64,000 nucleotides of DNA from Peptoclostridium sp965368085 (GCA_965368085.1 CBDULP010000009.1:1-64000), one strand, 5' to 3'. Positions 16,775-25,634 are shown, counted from the first letter of the stretch. Notes: generated by a model from the letters alone, not told the origin. A program made the numbers and translations.

Positions 16775-17446
16775 TTACAAGTTTTTATAAACCCTGTCTC
16801 CTATAAACTGTATCCCGTAAACCATGATGCATAAGATAACAACCCCTGTATAGAGTACTATATTATTGAAGCTCTGATATCCATAGTTAAGTGCTACCGC
16901 GCCTAGGCCCCCTGCTCCAACAGCTCCTGCAAGAGTTGTGCACGCGAGGTAATTAATTGTCGCAAGGGTTGTTCCATTGACAATAGACGGAACCGACTCT
17001 TTGACTATTACGCCAAATATAATTTGTGTATTGGATGCTCCAAATGAACGAGCTGCTTCAATAAGCTGCTTATCCACCTGCATGAACGAATTTTCTAAAA
17101 TTCGTGCAAGAAATGGAATTGCTGCGATTGTAAGGGGCAATATTGCCGCATTTTTACCGATAGTGGTCCCCACCACTAGTCTTGTAAATGGTGATATTGC
17201 AACAATCAAAATGATTATCGGAAATGACCTTATAGTATTGACAATGAAGTCCAATGTCTTATATATATTTTTTCTGGGCGACAATCCGTCCGGTCTGGTT
17301 ATTATCAGCACTATGGCCAACATAAATCCAAATACGAAAGCAAATATCATGGTAAATGTCAGCATGTACATCGTATCTATAATAGATGGCCCTATAATTC
17401 CATTAAAGTATCTCCACCATTTTTCCCAAAACTCCACATTCAACAT
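16775..17446 (-). CDS. metI: Methionine-type ABC transporter permease MetI
   Basis: This 223-residue permease has about five transmembrane segments. The EAA loop EAARSFGASNTQIIFGVIVKE is typical of MetI. The ATG at 17446 is chosen because GGAGG lies eight bases upstream; a GTG five codons earlier lacks one. The gene starts inside the 3' end of metN (44-bp overlap). Confidence 0.85.
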   Translation of the reverse strand: MLNVEFWEKWWRYFNGIIGPSIIDTMYMLTFTMIFAFVFGFMLAIVLIITRPDGLSPRKNIYKTLDFIVNTIRSFPIIILIVAISPFTRLVVGTTIGKNAAILPLTIAAIPFLARILENSFMQVDKQLIEAARSFGASNTQIIFGVIVKESVPSIVNGTTLATINYLACTTLAGAVGAGGLGAVALNYGYQSFNNIVLYTGVVILCIMVYGIQFIGDRVYKNL

Positions 17447-18452
17447 CTTTATTTCCTCCACTTTTATATTCTGTATCTTTTGTCCCTATTTCGTCTATGC
17501 GTTTCCACAATACTTCGTTCGCGTCTAAAAAAGACGTTATCTTTTTTAGCTCCTCATCCTTTATGTTTATAATAAGACTTCCCATCATGCTATCCCTGAA
17601 CTGCTCCATTTCCCCACCAAGTACCATAAAATCCAAATCTGTCTCTCTCGCCATTTTCGTTATAATTGAGCGTTCAGTATATCTTTGAGACATCAAAATG
17701 CGTAAATTGACCCCTTTTCTTGGCAACATCCACTCTTTGACACCTGTTAGATTCTTCAAGGCTTGAGGCTGTCTTAAAAATATATCGCTAACCTTTCCAC
17801 TTTCCACGATTTTTCCCTCTTCTAAAATCGAAATCTCTTGGCATAATTTACGCAATACAGACATTTGATGTGTGACCACAACAATTGTAATGCCTGTCTG
17901 ACGATTAATTTCATTAAGCAATGAAATAATAGATTGTGCGGTCTTGGGATCTAATGCCGAAGTTGCCTCATCACATAACAACACCTTCGGATTCATAGCA
18001 ATTGCACGCGCAATTGCAACTCTCTGCTTTTGGCCTCCTGAAAGTTCAGTGGATTTGGAAAAGATTTTGTCAGATATTCCAACCATATCCAGCAAATCTT
18101 TTATTCTCTTATCTATATGTTTTTTGTCATATCTCCACCACTTCATCGGAAGAGCAATATTTTCATATACCGTCATCCTGTTCAAAAGTGAAAAATTTTG
18201 AAATACCATACCTATATTTTTTTTAAATTCCCTCGCATCATTTACTGAAAGATCTTTAACTTCCACCCCGTCTACTTTTAAGCTTCCTTTGTCATAAGTC
18301 TCAAGTCCATTTATACATCTAAGCAATGTGGACTTCCCTGCTCCACTCCGTCCAACCAGCCCATATATACTCCCTCGTTGTATATTCAAATTAATGTCAT
18401 CTAAAACTTCCAAGCTCCCAAAACTTCTCTTTAAACGGCTGATTTCTATCAT
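17403..18452 (-). CDS. metN: Methionine-type ABC transporter ATPase MetN
   Basis: This 349-residue ATPase starts MIEISRLKRSFG. It has Walker A GRSGAGKST, signature LSGGQKQRVAIARAI, and Walker B VLLCDEATSALDPKT. The C-terminal NIL-type domain (about residues 260-340, TDLDFMVLGGEM) is the methionine-sensing domain of MetN. The 3' end overlaps metI by 44 bp, longer than usual. Confidence 0.88.
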   Translation of the reverse strand: MIEISRLKRSFGSLEVLDDINLNIQRGSIYGLVGRSGAGKSTLLRCINGLETYDKGSLKVDGVEVKDLSVNDAREFKKNIGMVFQNFSLLNRMTVYENIALPMKWWRYDKKHIDKRIKDLLDMVGISDKIFSKSTELSGGQKQRVAIARAIAMNPKVLLCDEATSALDPKTAQSIISLLNEINRQTGITIVVVTHQMSVLRKLCQEISILEEGKIVESGKVSDIFLRQPQALKNLTGVKEWMLPRKGVNLRILMSQRYTERSIITKMARETDLDFMVLGGEMEQFRDSMMGSLIINIKDEELKKITSFLDANEVLWKRIDEIGTKDTEYKSGGNKDVECGVLGKMVEIL

Positions 18453-18523
18453 ATTTTCCTCCCCAATAAAACAAAAGTGGCGTATAAAGGCCACTCTTGT
18501 AGTTTACTGCTTATTTATAATTT

Positions 18524-19351
18524 CTATTTATCATAAAGAATGATTGTGCCCTTAAAAAGCTCGTCAAAAGTAGCTTTCATTTCGTCACTCTGCATAAGTT
18601 CCATTGCATCCTTTACCCATTCCTGATCTGAATTTTTCTCATCTATGGTTAAGCTTACCGCCTGATTAACTGCAGTTTCATCCTCTGCAATAAATTCATT
18701 TGGATCAAAACCAGCCTGTAGTATTCTAGTCGCTGGACAAATAACTGCATCTACATCATTGATTATTCTTGCCGTTGTTGATATTTCCGTCTCCACAAAT
18801 TCAATGTTTTTGGAGTTTTCTATAATATCTAACGTATTGTAAAAAGCATCTTGCTTTTCGCCCAGTTTGATCAAGCCTATTCGTTCCAGCATCTGTAAGC
18901 TTTTTTCCACATTCGTAGGGTCATTTGGATATCCTATTTTTGCATTATCTGGCAGTTCATCAACGCTTTTGTATTTTGTCGAATACATAGCAGTACGATA
19001 ATATGCTAATAGGGGTTCTGGCATAACCAGTTTGCTTCCATTTTCTTCGTTAAATGTTTTAATCCAAGGAAGATGGTTGTGCATGAATCCATCAATATCT
19101 CCGTCTTTTGCCGCAATTGCCGCCATATTGTTTGCATCAAACAATACTACTTTAGCCTCATACCCTTTTTCATTAAGTTTTTCTGCTAAAATTTGCATGT
19201 ATGCCTCCAAACTCGACATGCAGCCCAGTTTAATTTCTTTTTTATCCTGCGTAGATACATCTCCACTGCTGTTCGCATCATTAGAGTTACCACAAGCCGC
19301 CATAGAAAATACTATAATGCCTACTAATAAAAGTGATATTAATTTTTTCAT
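18524..19351 (-). CDS. metQ: Methionine-type binding lipoprotein MetQ (NLPA family)
   Basis: This 275-residue lipoprotein (lipobox SMAAC20) has NLPA landmarks: DIDGFMHNHLPWIKTFN, YPNDPTNVEKSLQMLERIGLIKL and DAVICPATRI. It heads the metQ-metN-metI-DUF169 operon. No SAM riboswitch or T-box is visible upstream, so the operon may not be controlled by methionine. The substrate could be methionine or another amino acid. Confidence 0.82.
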   Translation of the reverse strand: MKKLISLLLVGIIVFSMAACGNSNDANSSGDVSTQDKKEIKLGCMSSLEAYMQILAEKLNEKGYEAKVVLFDANNMAAIAAKDGDIDGFMHNHLPWIKTFNEENGSKLVMPEPLLAYYRTAMYSTKYKSVDELPDNAKIGYPNDPTNVEKSLQMLERIGLIKLGEKQDAFYNTLDIIENSKNIEFVETEISTTARIINDVDAVICPATRILQAGFDPNEFIAEDETAVNQAVSLTIDEKNSDQEWVKDAMELMQSDEMKATFDELFKGTIILYDK

Positions 19352-19434
19352 TTTGTATAATCTCCCTCTCTTTTCGTTTTTATATTTGCATTTTTACACT
19401 TCATTAAGTATATCTGCTCATTTTTCATAAATCA

Positions 19435-19482
19435 AATCGAATTTACCTATATGTTCATATAGTAATATAGATAAATTCGATT
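19435..19482. repeat. Long imperfect palindrome upstream of metQ
   Basis: AATCGAATTTA (19435-19445) is perfectly repeated in inverse at 19472-19482. CTATAT/ATATAG extends the stem after one mismatch. On the plus strand CGTTTTTTT follows, which makes it terminator-like in that direction. It may alternatively be an operator for the metQ operon, 84 bp upstream of its start. Confidence 0.5.
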
Positions 19483-19505
19483 CGTTTTTTTATTTAACTT
19501 TTTAT

Positions 19506-19637
19506 TACGACTCACAAAATGCTCAGATAGCCGTTCCTAGTAACCCTGGCAATTTAAATAAAGATTTGATCATATTGGAAAAGTCAGGATTGATAACCCT
19601 TCTTGATGATTCTAGTGATTTAATAACTTGCTACTAA
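19506..19637 (+). pseudogene. Fragment of an NLPA/MetQ binding protein
   Basis: An uninterrupted 43-codon stretch without a start reads IAVPSNPGNLNKDLIILEKS then GLITLL. It matches the conserved MetQ segment represented in the neighbouring metQ as YPNDPTNVEKSLQMLERIGLIKL. It lies on the opposite strand, ends at TAA and is followed by a terminator. It is the remnant of a second metQ-like gene whose rest has been lost. Confidence 0.6.
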
Positions 19638-19640
19638 ATA

Positions 19641-19674
19641 AAAATCCGAAAGCTCTCCTCGCTTTCGGATTTTT
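19641..19674. terminator. Bidirectional terminator
   Basis: AAAATCCGAAAGC and its perfect 13-bp complement enclose the loop TCTCCTC. Both sides have A/T runs, so it can stop transcription from the MetQ remnant on the plus strand and from the TrxB-like operon on the minus strand. Confidence 0.8.
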
Positions 19675-19722
19675 ATAGGCAATTATTTTATTGGCAATTA
19701 TTTGATGGTTTTGCATCTTTGT

Positions 19723-20964
19723 TTATATCTGACCAAGCATGTCCACTATGGCCTGCTCGGAAAGCTCTCTTTCAAGCTTTGAGTGAATCTGTCCCTCGCT
19801 TACTGTAACTACCGAAGGGAACACATCTATTCCAAGTCTGTTCGCCATGCCCTTTGACTTGTACACATCTATTCTCGAAACCGCAAGCTCCCTTTGAGCC
19901 TCTGCTTCTATCTTCTCTATGACGCTCAAGAACTTTCTCGAATCTTCGTCTATCGCATTGTAAAGATATACAAGGCCCGGCTTTTCACTTTGCATTATAA
20001 GCTCATTAAACGCCTCTTCCTCAGCTATGAACTTCTCAGCCGCAAATCCAGCTATAGCTCCGTCTCCAACAGCTGTCGCAACCTGCTTCAGCCACTTGTC
20101 CCTCACATCCCCGACTGCATAGACGCCGCTTACATTTGTCTCCATTTTATCGTTTGTAGGCACGTATCCCCTGTCTGTAAGGTCGACCTGGCCCTCGAAA
20201 ATCTCTGTGTTCGGAATATATCCTATGAACTCGAAACAATTGTCGCAGCTTACAGGTATCAAATCTCCCGTTTTAACGTTCTTAAGAACCACTGCTTCAA
20301 GATGGCTCTCGCCTTCAAAACTATCTACAACTGTATTCCACACGAAGTTCATCTTTGGATTTGCAAGCGCAGCCTCTCTTGCTATCTCGTTGCAGTCCAT
20401 CTTTCCTTCGTCGTGCATTACCGAAACAGTCACCTTGTCTGCAAATTTTGTAAGGAACATGCCTTCCTCTATTGCCGCGTCGCCGCTTCCTATAACTACG
20501 ACGTGCTTTCCTGTATTTGCCGCTGCGTCGCATGTCGCACAGAATGATATCCCCTTGTCGAAAAGGAAGTTCTCTTCGTCTTTTGCTCCTGTTATTCTCG
20601 GTCTTCCTCCCGTAGCTATAACTACGACCTTGGCCTCGAATATGTTTCTGAATGTCTCAACTTTTTTCACGTCTCCCGAAAGGTCTACAGACTGTACGGC
20701 AGTAAGCTTGAACTTCACTCCCATTTTTTCAGCCTGCTTTTTCATAAGGTTTGTTATATCCTCGCCCTTTGGGCTTTCGCAAAAGCCAGGGTAGTTTTCT
20801 ATTTCATTTGTATAGGTTGCAAGCCCTCCTACGAGGCCTTTTTCTATTATAAGCGTCTTGAGTCTTGCTCTTCCTGCATATATCGCAGCTGTAAGTCCTC
20901 CCGGACCCGCTCCTATGACTACAACGTCATATTGTTCAACCTTTTTTTCCCTAGCCAAATCCAT
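19723..20964 (-). CDS. TrxB-like flavoprotein fused to a thioredoxin-fold domain
   Basis: This 413-residue protein has an N-terminal thioredoxin-reductase module: FAD site VVIGAGPGGLTAAIYAGR (residues 16-33), redox pair CATC (Cys142, Cys145), NAD(P) site VVVIGSGDAAIEEG, and the closing YAVGDVRDKWLKQVATAVGDGA. After about residue 325 comes a C-terminal thioredoxin-like domain (GLVYLYNAIDEDSRKF) whose CxxC is replaced by NAID; FPSVV keeps the cis-Pro. The distal domain is therefore not redox-active and may dock a partner. It is the last gene of the YeeE/TusA operon and probably reduces the sulfur or selenium carried by the TusA proteins (inference). Confidence 0.8.
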   Translation of the reverse strand: MDLAREKKVEQYDVVVIGAGPGGLTAAIYAGRARLKTLIIEKGLVGGLATYTNEIENYPGFCESPKGEDITNLMKKQAEKMGVKFKLTAVQSVDLSGDVKKVETFRNIFEAKVVVIATGGRPRITGAKDEENFLFDKGISFCATCDAAANTGKHVVVIGSGDAAIEEGMFLTKFADKVTVSVMHDEGKMDCNEIAREAALANPKMNFVWNTVVDSFEGESHLEAVVLKNVKTGDLIPVSCDNCFEFIGYIPNTEIFEGQVDLTDRGYVPTNDKMETNVSGVYAVGDVRDKWLKQVATAVGDGAIAGFAAEKFIAEEEAFNELIMQSEKPGLVYLYNAIDEDSRKFLSVIEKIEAEAQRELAVSRIDVYKSKGMANRLGIDVFPSVVTVSEGQIHSKLERELSEQAIVDMLGQI

Positions 20965-21023
20965 CCCTCCAAATTGAAATCCCCAAGATTTTATAAATAT
21001 CAGTCAAACCGCTGGTTATTTTA

Positions 21024-21581
21024 TTACATAAAGTATTTCACAAGGAGCTTGCTTCCTACAACTGCACCTCCGAACATGCCTACAGCAAACACCCATCCCG
21101 AAAGAGAAAGTGATGATATCCCGCTGTAAAGCGCTCCTATGTTGCATCCGTAAGCTATCCTCGCCCCGTATCCCATTAGAAGTCCTCCAAGGACAGCAGC
21201 GGCAATTTGCTTTTTGTTTTTTATCTTTTTTACCTTGAACTGAGACGCCATGAATGTCGCAAGAAGAGCTCCGGATATTATCCCAAGATTTCTCATACTT
21301 CCCGCATGGTTTAGTATTCCAGCGCTAAGCTTCGCCTGGGCTCCCTGGCTGCTGTAGTAATACCACTTGTCTACAGAACCTCCAAAGGCCGTGTATATCC
21401 ACGCCCCCCAGTCGGCAAACACGCCTGACACTCCCCATGGATTTCCTGTGACAGCAAGAGTCACTATCTGGAACACCGAAAGGAGAACCGCCCCCATAAC
21501 ATAGGAATATGGATTCTTGAACCAGCTCTTATAAAAGTCGTTTTCCTTTACCCTGTCAAAGAATTTCTTTTTACCTTCCAA
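21024..21581 (-). CDS. YeeE/YedE family transporter, C-terminal half protein
   Basis: This 185-residue membrane protein has about four to five helices and the motif GYGARIAYGCNIGALYSG, the Cys-containing pore motif of YeeE/YedE (sulfur transport domain). It is half the usual length; the complementary half is encoded by 22199-22915 in the same operon. Family members import thiosulfate (TsuA), or are linked to selenium metabolism (YedE). Confidence 0.8.
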   Translation of the reverse strand: MEGKKKFFDRVKENDFYKSWFKNPYSYVMGAVLLSVFQIVTLAVTGNPWGVSGVFADWGAWIYTAFGGSVDKWYYYSSQGAQAKLSAGILNHAGSMRNLGIISGALLATFMASQFKVKKIKNKKQIAAAVLGGLLMGYGARIAYGCNIGALYSGISSLSLSGWVFAVGMFGGAVVGSKLLVKYFM

Positions 21582-21613
21582 GGCTGCACCTCCATGCTAA
21601 AGGCGTAAAAGCC

Positions 21614-21841
21614 TTATTTAGTCTTTTCTATTATTATTTCCCACTCGCCGTCATCCACTTCTTCTACTTCAACGTTGTGGCCTTCTTTTCTCGCCCACTC
21701 AGGTATGTTCTTCATAGCACAGCTGTGGTCTATTTGTGCTATTACCACGTCTCCAACATTAACTTCCCCAATCTTGTTTTGAATCTTTACAAGCGGCACC
21801 GGGCACGCTTCTCCAAGGCAATCTATTACTATCTCTTCCAT
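21614..21841 (-). CDS. TusA-like sulfur carrier protein, copy 1
   Basis: This 75-residue TusA/SirA-fold protein begins MEEIVIDCLGEACPVPLVK: CPxP active site with an extra Cys five residues earlier. The start at 21841 has GGAGGTAG upstream; the open frame extends 13 codons without one. Its protein sequence is identical to copy 2. The role is as a persulfide (or perselenide) carrier for the YeeE transporter halves on either side. Confidence 0.85.
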   Translation of the reverse strand: MEEIVIDCLGEACPVPLVKIQNKIGEVNVGDVVIAQIDHSCAMKNIPEWARKEGHNVEVEEVDDGEWEIIIEKTK

Positions 21842-21889
21842 TTTTTCTACCTCCGTTTGATATTTTTTATCGCTCTGCATTATGCATTT

Positions 21890-22117
21890 TTATTTAGTCT
21901 TTTCTATTATTATCTCCCACTCGCCGTCGTCTACTTCTTCTACTTCAACATTGTGGCCTTCTTTTCTCGCCCATTCAGGTATGTTCTTCATCGCACAGCT
22001 GTGGTCTATTTGCGCTATTACAACGTCTCCAACATTAACTTCCCCAATCTTGTTTTGAATCTTTACAAGCGGCACCGGGCACGCTTCTCCAAGGCAATCT
22101 ATTACTATCTCTTCCAT
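21890..22117 (-). CDS. TusA-like sulfur carrier protein, copy 2
   Basis: This 75-residue protein is identical to copy 1 (CPVP active site). It has the same GGAGGTAG ribosome binding site. It lies between the N-terminal YeeE half and copy 1. Confidence 0.85.
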   Translation of the reverse strand: MEEIVIDCLGEACPVPLVKIQNKIGEVNVGDVVIAQIDHSCAMKNIPEWARKEGHNVEVEEVDDGEWEIIIEKTK

Positions 22118-22198
22118 TTTTTCTACCTCCGTTTGATGTTTTTATAAATCCGTTTTACAAATCAATCTGCTTTTTAATTTGTATTGTCTATCCAATTA

Positions 22199-22915
22199 CT
22201 ACTGCTCGAGTTTTTTCTTTTCATATCTTTCAGCAGCTACATAAAGCAGCGCTATTACCGCAAGCTGAACTACGACAGCTCCCATCCATCCGAATACGTC
22301 CGGAAGGAAAACCGCTTTTCCTTTTGACATGAAGTGGTATTTCCACCATCCAAAATCATGTGCTCCCCAAAGCGATCCTATTACGAAAAATACAAGCGAA
22401 AGCACCTGCATGTGGAAGCCTTCTCCAACCCTCATCAGTGTTCCAGAAGCGCATCCTCCCGCTATTACCATTCCTATTCCAAATATGAATGCTCCTATTA
22501 CTGTTGCAAAGCTTATAGGAACAACATAGCTCATTCCCGGAATCGGAAGGCCCTTTACATGTGCCCCGTATTTTATAGCTGTAAATCCTATTGTGGTTAT
22601 GGCGAATGCTATGAGTACAGCCCTTGTAAGGGTAGTTCCCCCTGTAAGGTAAGGGTCTCTCATTGATGCCGTAAAGCAGAATCTCGCCCTTTGAAGTATG
22701 AACCCGAAACAGTTTCCCGTAACCCAGAAGAATCCGAGCATTGGATTCACGGCGGCAATTGCAATTCCTATCGCTATGACTGCAACGAAAACTCCGACTC
22801 CGACAGGAATCTGGTTTTTCTTAGGCTTTCTCCTCGAAGAAGCCCTTGAACTTCTTCTTGCAGATGTTCTCGAAGAAGCTCCTTCAGACGAAGCAGCCTG
22901 TACATTTTCAGCCAT
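22199..22915 (-). CDS. YeeE/YedE family transporter, N-terminal half protein
   Basis: This 238-residue membrane protein has a cytosolic Ser/Arg/Lys-rich head (residues 8-37, RTSARRSSRASSRRKPKK) followed by about five helices. It carries the family motifs QRARFCFTASMRD and AGGCASGTLMRVGEG. It is the first gene of the minus-strand operon yeeE(N)-tusA-tusA-yeeE(C)-trxB-like, divergent from a LysR regulator. The basic head is an unusual addition. Confidence 0.82.
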   Translation of the reverse strand: MAENVQAASSEGASSRTSARRSSRASSRRKPKKNQIPVGVGVFVAVIAIGIAIAAVNPMLGFFWVTGNCFGFILQRARFCFTASMRDPYLTGGTTLTRAVLIAFAITTIGFTAIKYGAHVKGLPIPGMSYVVPISFATVIGAFIFGIGMVIAGGCASGTLMRVGEGFHMQVLSLVFFVIGSLWGAHDFGWWKYHFMSKGKAVFLPDVFGWMGAVVVQLAVIALLYVAAERYEKKKLEQ

Positions 22916-23254
22916 CTAATCACTCTCCTCGTGAAGATTATTACAATGTCTAGTTGTGACGCATTTAACAATTTCCCAATATCATAATATCATATTCCCA
23001 TATTGATTACTTATCTCAAAACGTGATACTACATTGCAAATTGTAATAACGTTTTCACAAACCCCGTAATGTTAAATAGGTGTCAATATTGTATAATTAC
23101 CATACGGGCAGTTTATAATTTATTTCAACAAGCACTCAAACTCCATATGCAATTGTTACTACATTCGGAGTTTAATGTTATAATTGGGCATGAATTCATA
23201 TATTTTACATGTATATTTCAGCTTGGTAAAACTACACTTGAAGGGAGAACTGAC
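22916..23254. other. Divergent promoter region, YeeE operon / LysR gene
   Basis: This is AT-rich and non-coding. At 23033-23047, ATTGCAA and TTGTAAT flank one A as an imperfect palindrome that also fits the LysR T-N11-A pattern. A TATAAT-like box lies near 23177 upstream of the LysR gene. Otherwise nothing is recognised. Confidence 0.5.
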
Positions 23255-24151
23255 ATGCATATAGAGTCATTTGAATTTTTCATGAAAGTTGTGGATGCAA
23301 AGAGCATATCCAAAGTGTCCAGCCAGTCACATATTTCACAATCCGCTTTAAGTCAGCTCATACAAAAAATGGAGGACTATCTGGGTTATGAACTTTTAAA
23401 GAGGAGCAACAAGGGCGTTGAAATGACGGAAATGGGAAAAGTTGTCTATGAACATGCTTCTGTAATGTCAAGAACTTTTGACAAGATGAAGCTCAACCTG
23501 GAAAACCTTGAAAACAAGCAGACCTGCGTACTTATAAACGGACCGTGGTCCCTTGTGAACTATTCCCTTCCCTGCATAATATTCCAGCTCAAAAAGAAAT
23601 TTCCAAGCTACATGTATGAATTGGCTTCAAGCCCGACAGCCGAGACAATAATAGACATAGAAAACGGAATTTGCGACTTTGGAATAACATACGGCAAGCC
23701 CTCAAAAAAAGGATATCTTGTGGAGAGCCTAGGACATGAAAAGATAGTGCTCGTCGCCTCAAACGTATATAAAATACCAGATTCGATAACAATAGAAGAT
23801 CTTTTGAAGTACGACCTCATAATGCTCAAGGACCAAATGCAAATATTCGACAGGCTTTCTGAAAAGCTGAGCGAAAAGAAACTCAGCTCAAGGGATCTCA
23901 ATATACTTTTCAACATAGATTCAATAGGGGCTGTCAAAGCTTCAGTACACAATGGTTTCGGGGTATCGTTCCTGCCCTATATGTCAGTCAAGAAGGAAAT
24001 TTACGAAAAAAAATTCAGGCTGATAGAAATAGATGATTTCAGCCTGAACAATGAAATATATCTCGTTAGCAAAAAGCTCGACAAGGTCAGCAAATCCGCG
24101 AGGGACTCAATAAAACACTTCATGGAGCTCGGCCCCAAGGCCTTTTGCTAA
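23255..24151 (+). CDS. LysR-type transcriptional regulator
   Basis: This 298-residue regulator has an N-terminal winged helix-turn-helix (MHIESFEFFMKVVDAKSISK, then SQSALSQLIQKMEDYLGYEL). The effector domain includes FGITYGKPSKKGYL and GFGVSFLPYMSVKKEI. The ATG at 23255 follows AAGGGAG and gives the standard LysR length. It is divergent from the YeeE/TusA operon and tail-to-tail with a third tusA-like gene, so it probably senses sulfur or selenium supply and controls these transport genes. Confidence 0.85.
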   Translation: MHIESFEFFMKVVDAKSISKVSSQSHISQSALSQLIQKMEDYLGYELLKRSNKGVEMTEMGKVVYEHASVMSRTFDKMKLNLENLENKQTCVLINGPWSLVNYSLPCIIFQLKKKFPSYMYELASSPTAETIIDIENGICDFGITYGKPSKKGYLVESLGHEKIVLVASNVYKIPDSITIEDLLKYDLIMLKDQMQIFDRLSEKLSEKKLSSRDLNILFNIDSIGAVKASVHNGFGVSFLPYMSVKKEIYEKKFRLIEIDDFSLNNEIYLVSKKLDKVSKSARDSIKHFMELGPKAFC

Positions 24152-24366
24152 AGCTTGGTTATGTTTATCTCCCATACTCCGTTCATTACCTCTTCGCTGC
24201 AGACCCTGCAGTTGATTTTTGAATAGTGGTTGACTATGGACTCGTTCACGCAGCTGTGGTCTGTAACCGCGAGTATGGTATCGTTTTTTTCTATTTCAGA
24301 GTATGCCTTTTTCACCTTCAAAAGAGGTATCGGGCAAAACTCGCCGAAGCAGTCGATTTTAACCAT
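24148..24366 (-). CDS. TusA-like sulfur carrier protein, divergent third copy
   Basis: This 72-residue TusA-fold protein has DCFGEFCPIPLLKVKKAYSE: the CPxP site with the extra upstream Cys, as in the two identical copies, but diverged, plus a NCRVCSEE pair further on. The start at 24366 follows AGGAGG. Its stop overlaps the LysR stop by 4 bp in convergent orientation. Confidence 0.8.
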   Translation of the reverse strand: MVKIDCFGEFCPIPLLKVKKAYSEIEKNDTILAVTDHSCVNESIVNHYSKINCRVCSEEVMNGVWEINITKL

Positions 24367-24488
24367 TTGAAAGCCTCCTGTCCGAATGGGTTCTTTTAAT
24401 ATCATTTTAACACAAGAGATTGAATAAAATGTAAATTTTCAAGAATTTCAGTCTAAAACAAATCTGGAAATAGAAGGTGCTTTTAGCG

Positions 24489-25634
24489 ATGCAAATACAG
24501 TTTCACTCAATATGCTCCGGAGAAACCGAGGTAGAATATGTAACCGACGCGATACGCTCTGGAAACATTTCTTCTGACGGAAAATATACTCAGCTCGCAA
24601 AAAAAATGATAAGAGACATCACCCGCTGCAAGGACATAATAATGACAGGCTCTGCGACCCACGCCCTCGAGCTTGCCGCAGAGGCCTGTGGAATTTCGCA
24701 TGGGGATGAGGTCATAATGCCCTCATACGCATTCCCCTCGACCGCAAATTCAGTCTTGCTCAGAGGTGCTGTCCCCGTTTTTTGCAATGTGTCAAGCGAC
24801 AACTTAGGCATAGATCCAGAAAGCATAAAGCGGCTCATCACACCCCGCACAAAAGCAATAATGCCCGTGCACTACTCGGGCGTGCCCTGCAACATGGATT
24901 CAATAATGGAAATCGCCTCAAGATTCGACCTGAAAGTCATAGAGGATGCCGCCCAGGGAATAGGCTCTTACTACAACGGAAAGCACCTTGGCAGCATAGG
25001 CGATTTCGGGGTGATAAGCTTTCATTCAACCAAGAACATAGGCTGCGGAGAAGGGGGAGCCCTTCTTATAAATTCAAATGACGATTCAGCGCTCAAAACA
25101 GCCCTTTCATTTCGCGACAAGGGCACAAACAGGGCTGAGTTTTTAGATGGCAAGGCTGACAGGTACAAGTGGATTTCAAGGGGCTCCAATTTCTCGCCAT
25201 GCGAAATGTCAATGGCATTCCTTTGCGCACAGATCGAAAGGCTCGAGCAGGTAAATTCGTCAAGGAAGGAATTGTTCCAGTTTTACAAAAATTCCCTGGT
25301 CCCGTATGTCCCCTCCAAGATAAGGATGATTTCGCCTGGCTCCCCAAATGGATGCTCTGTGAATCACCATATATTTTATATTGTAATGCAAAGCGAGCAG
25401 GACAGCCTTATGATTCAGGGCTTCCTGAAAGAGCGGGGAATAGATGTGAGAACCCATTTCGAGTCCCTGCACGAGAGCCCCATGGGCAAATCGCTTGGAT
25501 ATGAAAGCGGCGACTTCCCTTTCGAAAGCCTTCTTTCAAAGACTCTTATACGGCTTCCGCTTCACCAGGGCATTACGGAAAGTGACGCTTTGTTTGTAAT
25601 CAAATCGCTTATACATGGATTGGAGATGTTGTGA
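24489..25634 (+). CDS. DegT/DnrJ/EryC1-type sugar aminotransferase
   Basis: This 381-residue PLP enzyme of the sugar 3- or 4-aminotransferase family has GSATHALELAAEACGI (cofactor phosphate site), EDAAQGIGSYYNGKHLG with Asp153, and SFHSTKNIGCGEGG with the PLP lysine Lys182; it resembles WecE/RffA. GAAGGTG lies nine bases before the ATG. It heads an operon with a GT2 and an ATP-grasp protein (1-bp overlap with the GT2). The product is likely a nucleotide-linked amino sugar. Confidence 0.85.
   Translation: MQIQFHSICSGETEVEYVTDAIRSGNISSDGKYTQLAKKMIRDITRCKDIIMTGSATHALELAAEACGISHGDEVIMPSYAFPSTANSVLLRGAVPVFCNVSSDNLGIDPESIKRLITPRTKAIMPVHYSGVPCNMDSIMEIASRFDLKVIEDAAQGIGSYYNGKHLGSIGDFGVISFHSTKNIGCGEGGALLINSNDDSALKTALSFRDKGTNRAEFLDGKADRYKWISRGSNFSPCEMSMAFLCAQIERLEQVNSSRKELFQFYKNSLVPYVPSKIRMISPGSPNGCSVNHHIFYIVMQSEQDSLMIQGFLKERGIDVRTHFESLHESPMGKSLGYESGDFPFESLLSKTLIRLPLHQGITESDALFVIKSLIHGLEML

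Larger units (their letters stand above)
21612..22144. repeat. Tandem duplication of the tusA gene, 276-bp period
   Basis: The two copies run from the stop codons to beyond the RBS (about 21614-21868 and 21890-22144). I count eight base differences in the 228-bp coding part, all silent and all in the 3' two-thirds; the 5' part and the RBS region are identical. Confidence 0.85.

Noticed and set aside
19352..19434. SAM riboswitch or T-box upstream of metQ
   Set aside because: None of the conserved S-box or T-box core sequences is present; only the palindrome at 19435-19482 stands out.
21614..22117. Insertion sequence or CRISPR-like repeat
   Set aside because: The repeat is a duplicated tusA gene with its RBS, with no inverted termini or spacers.
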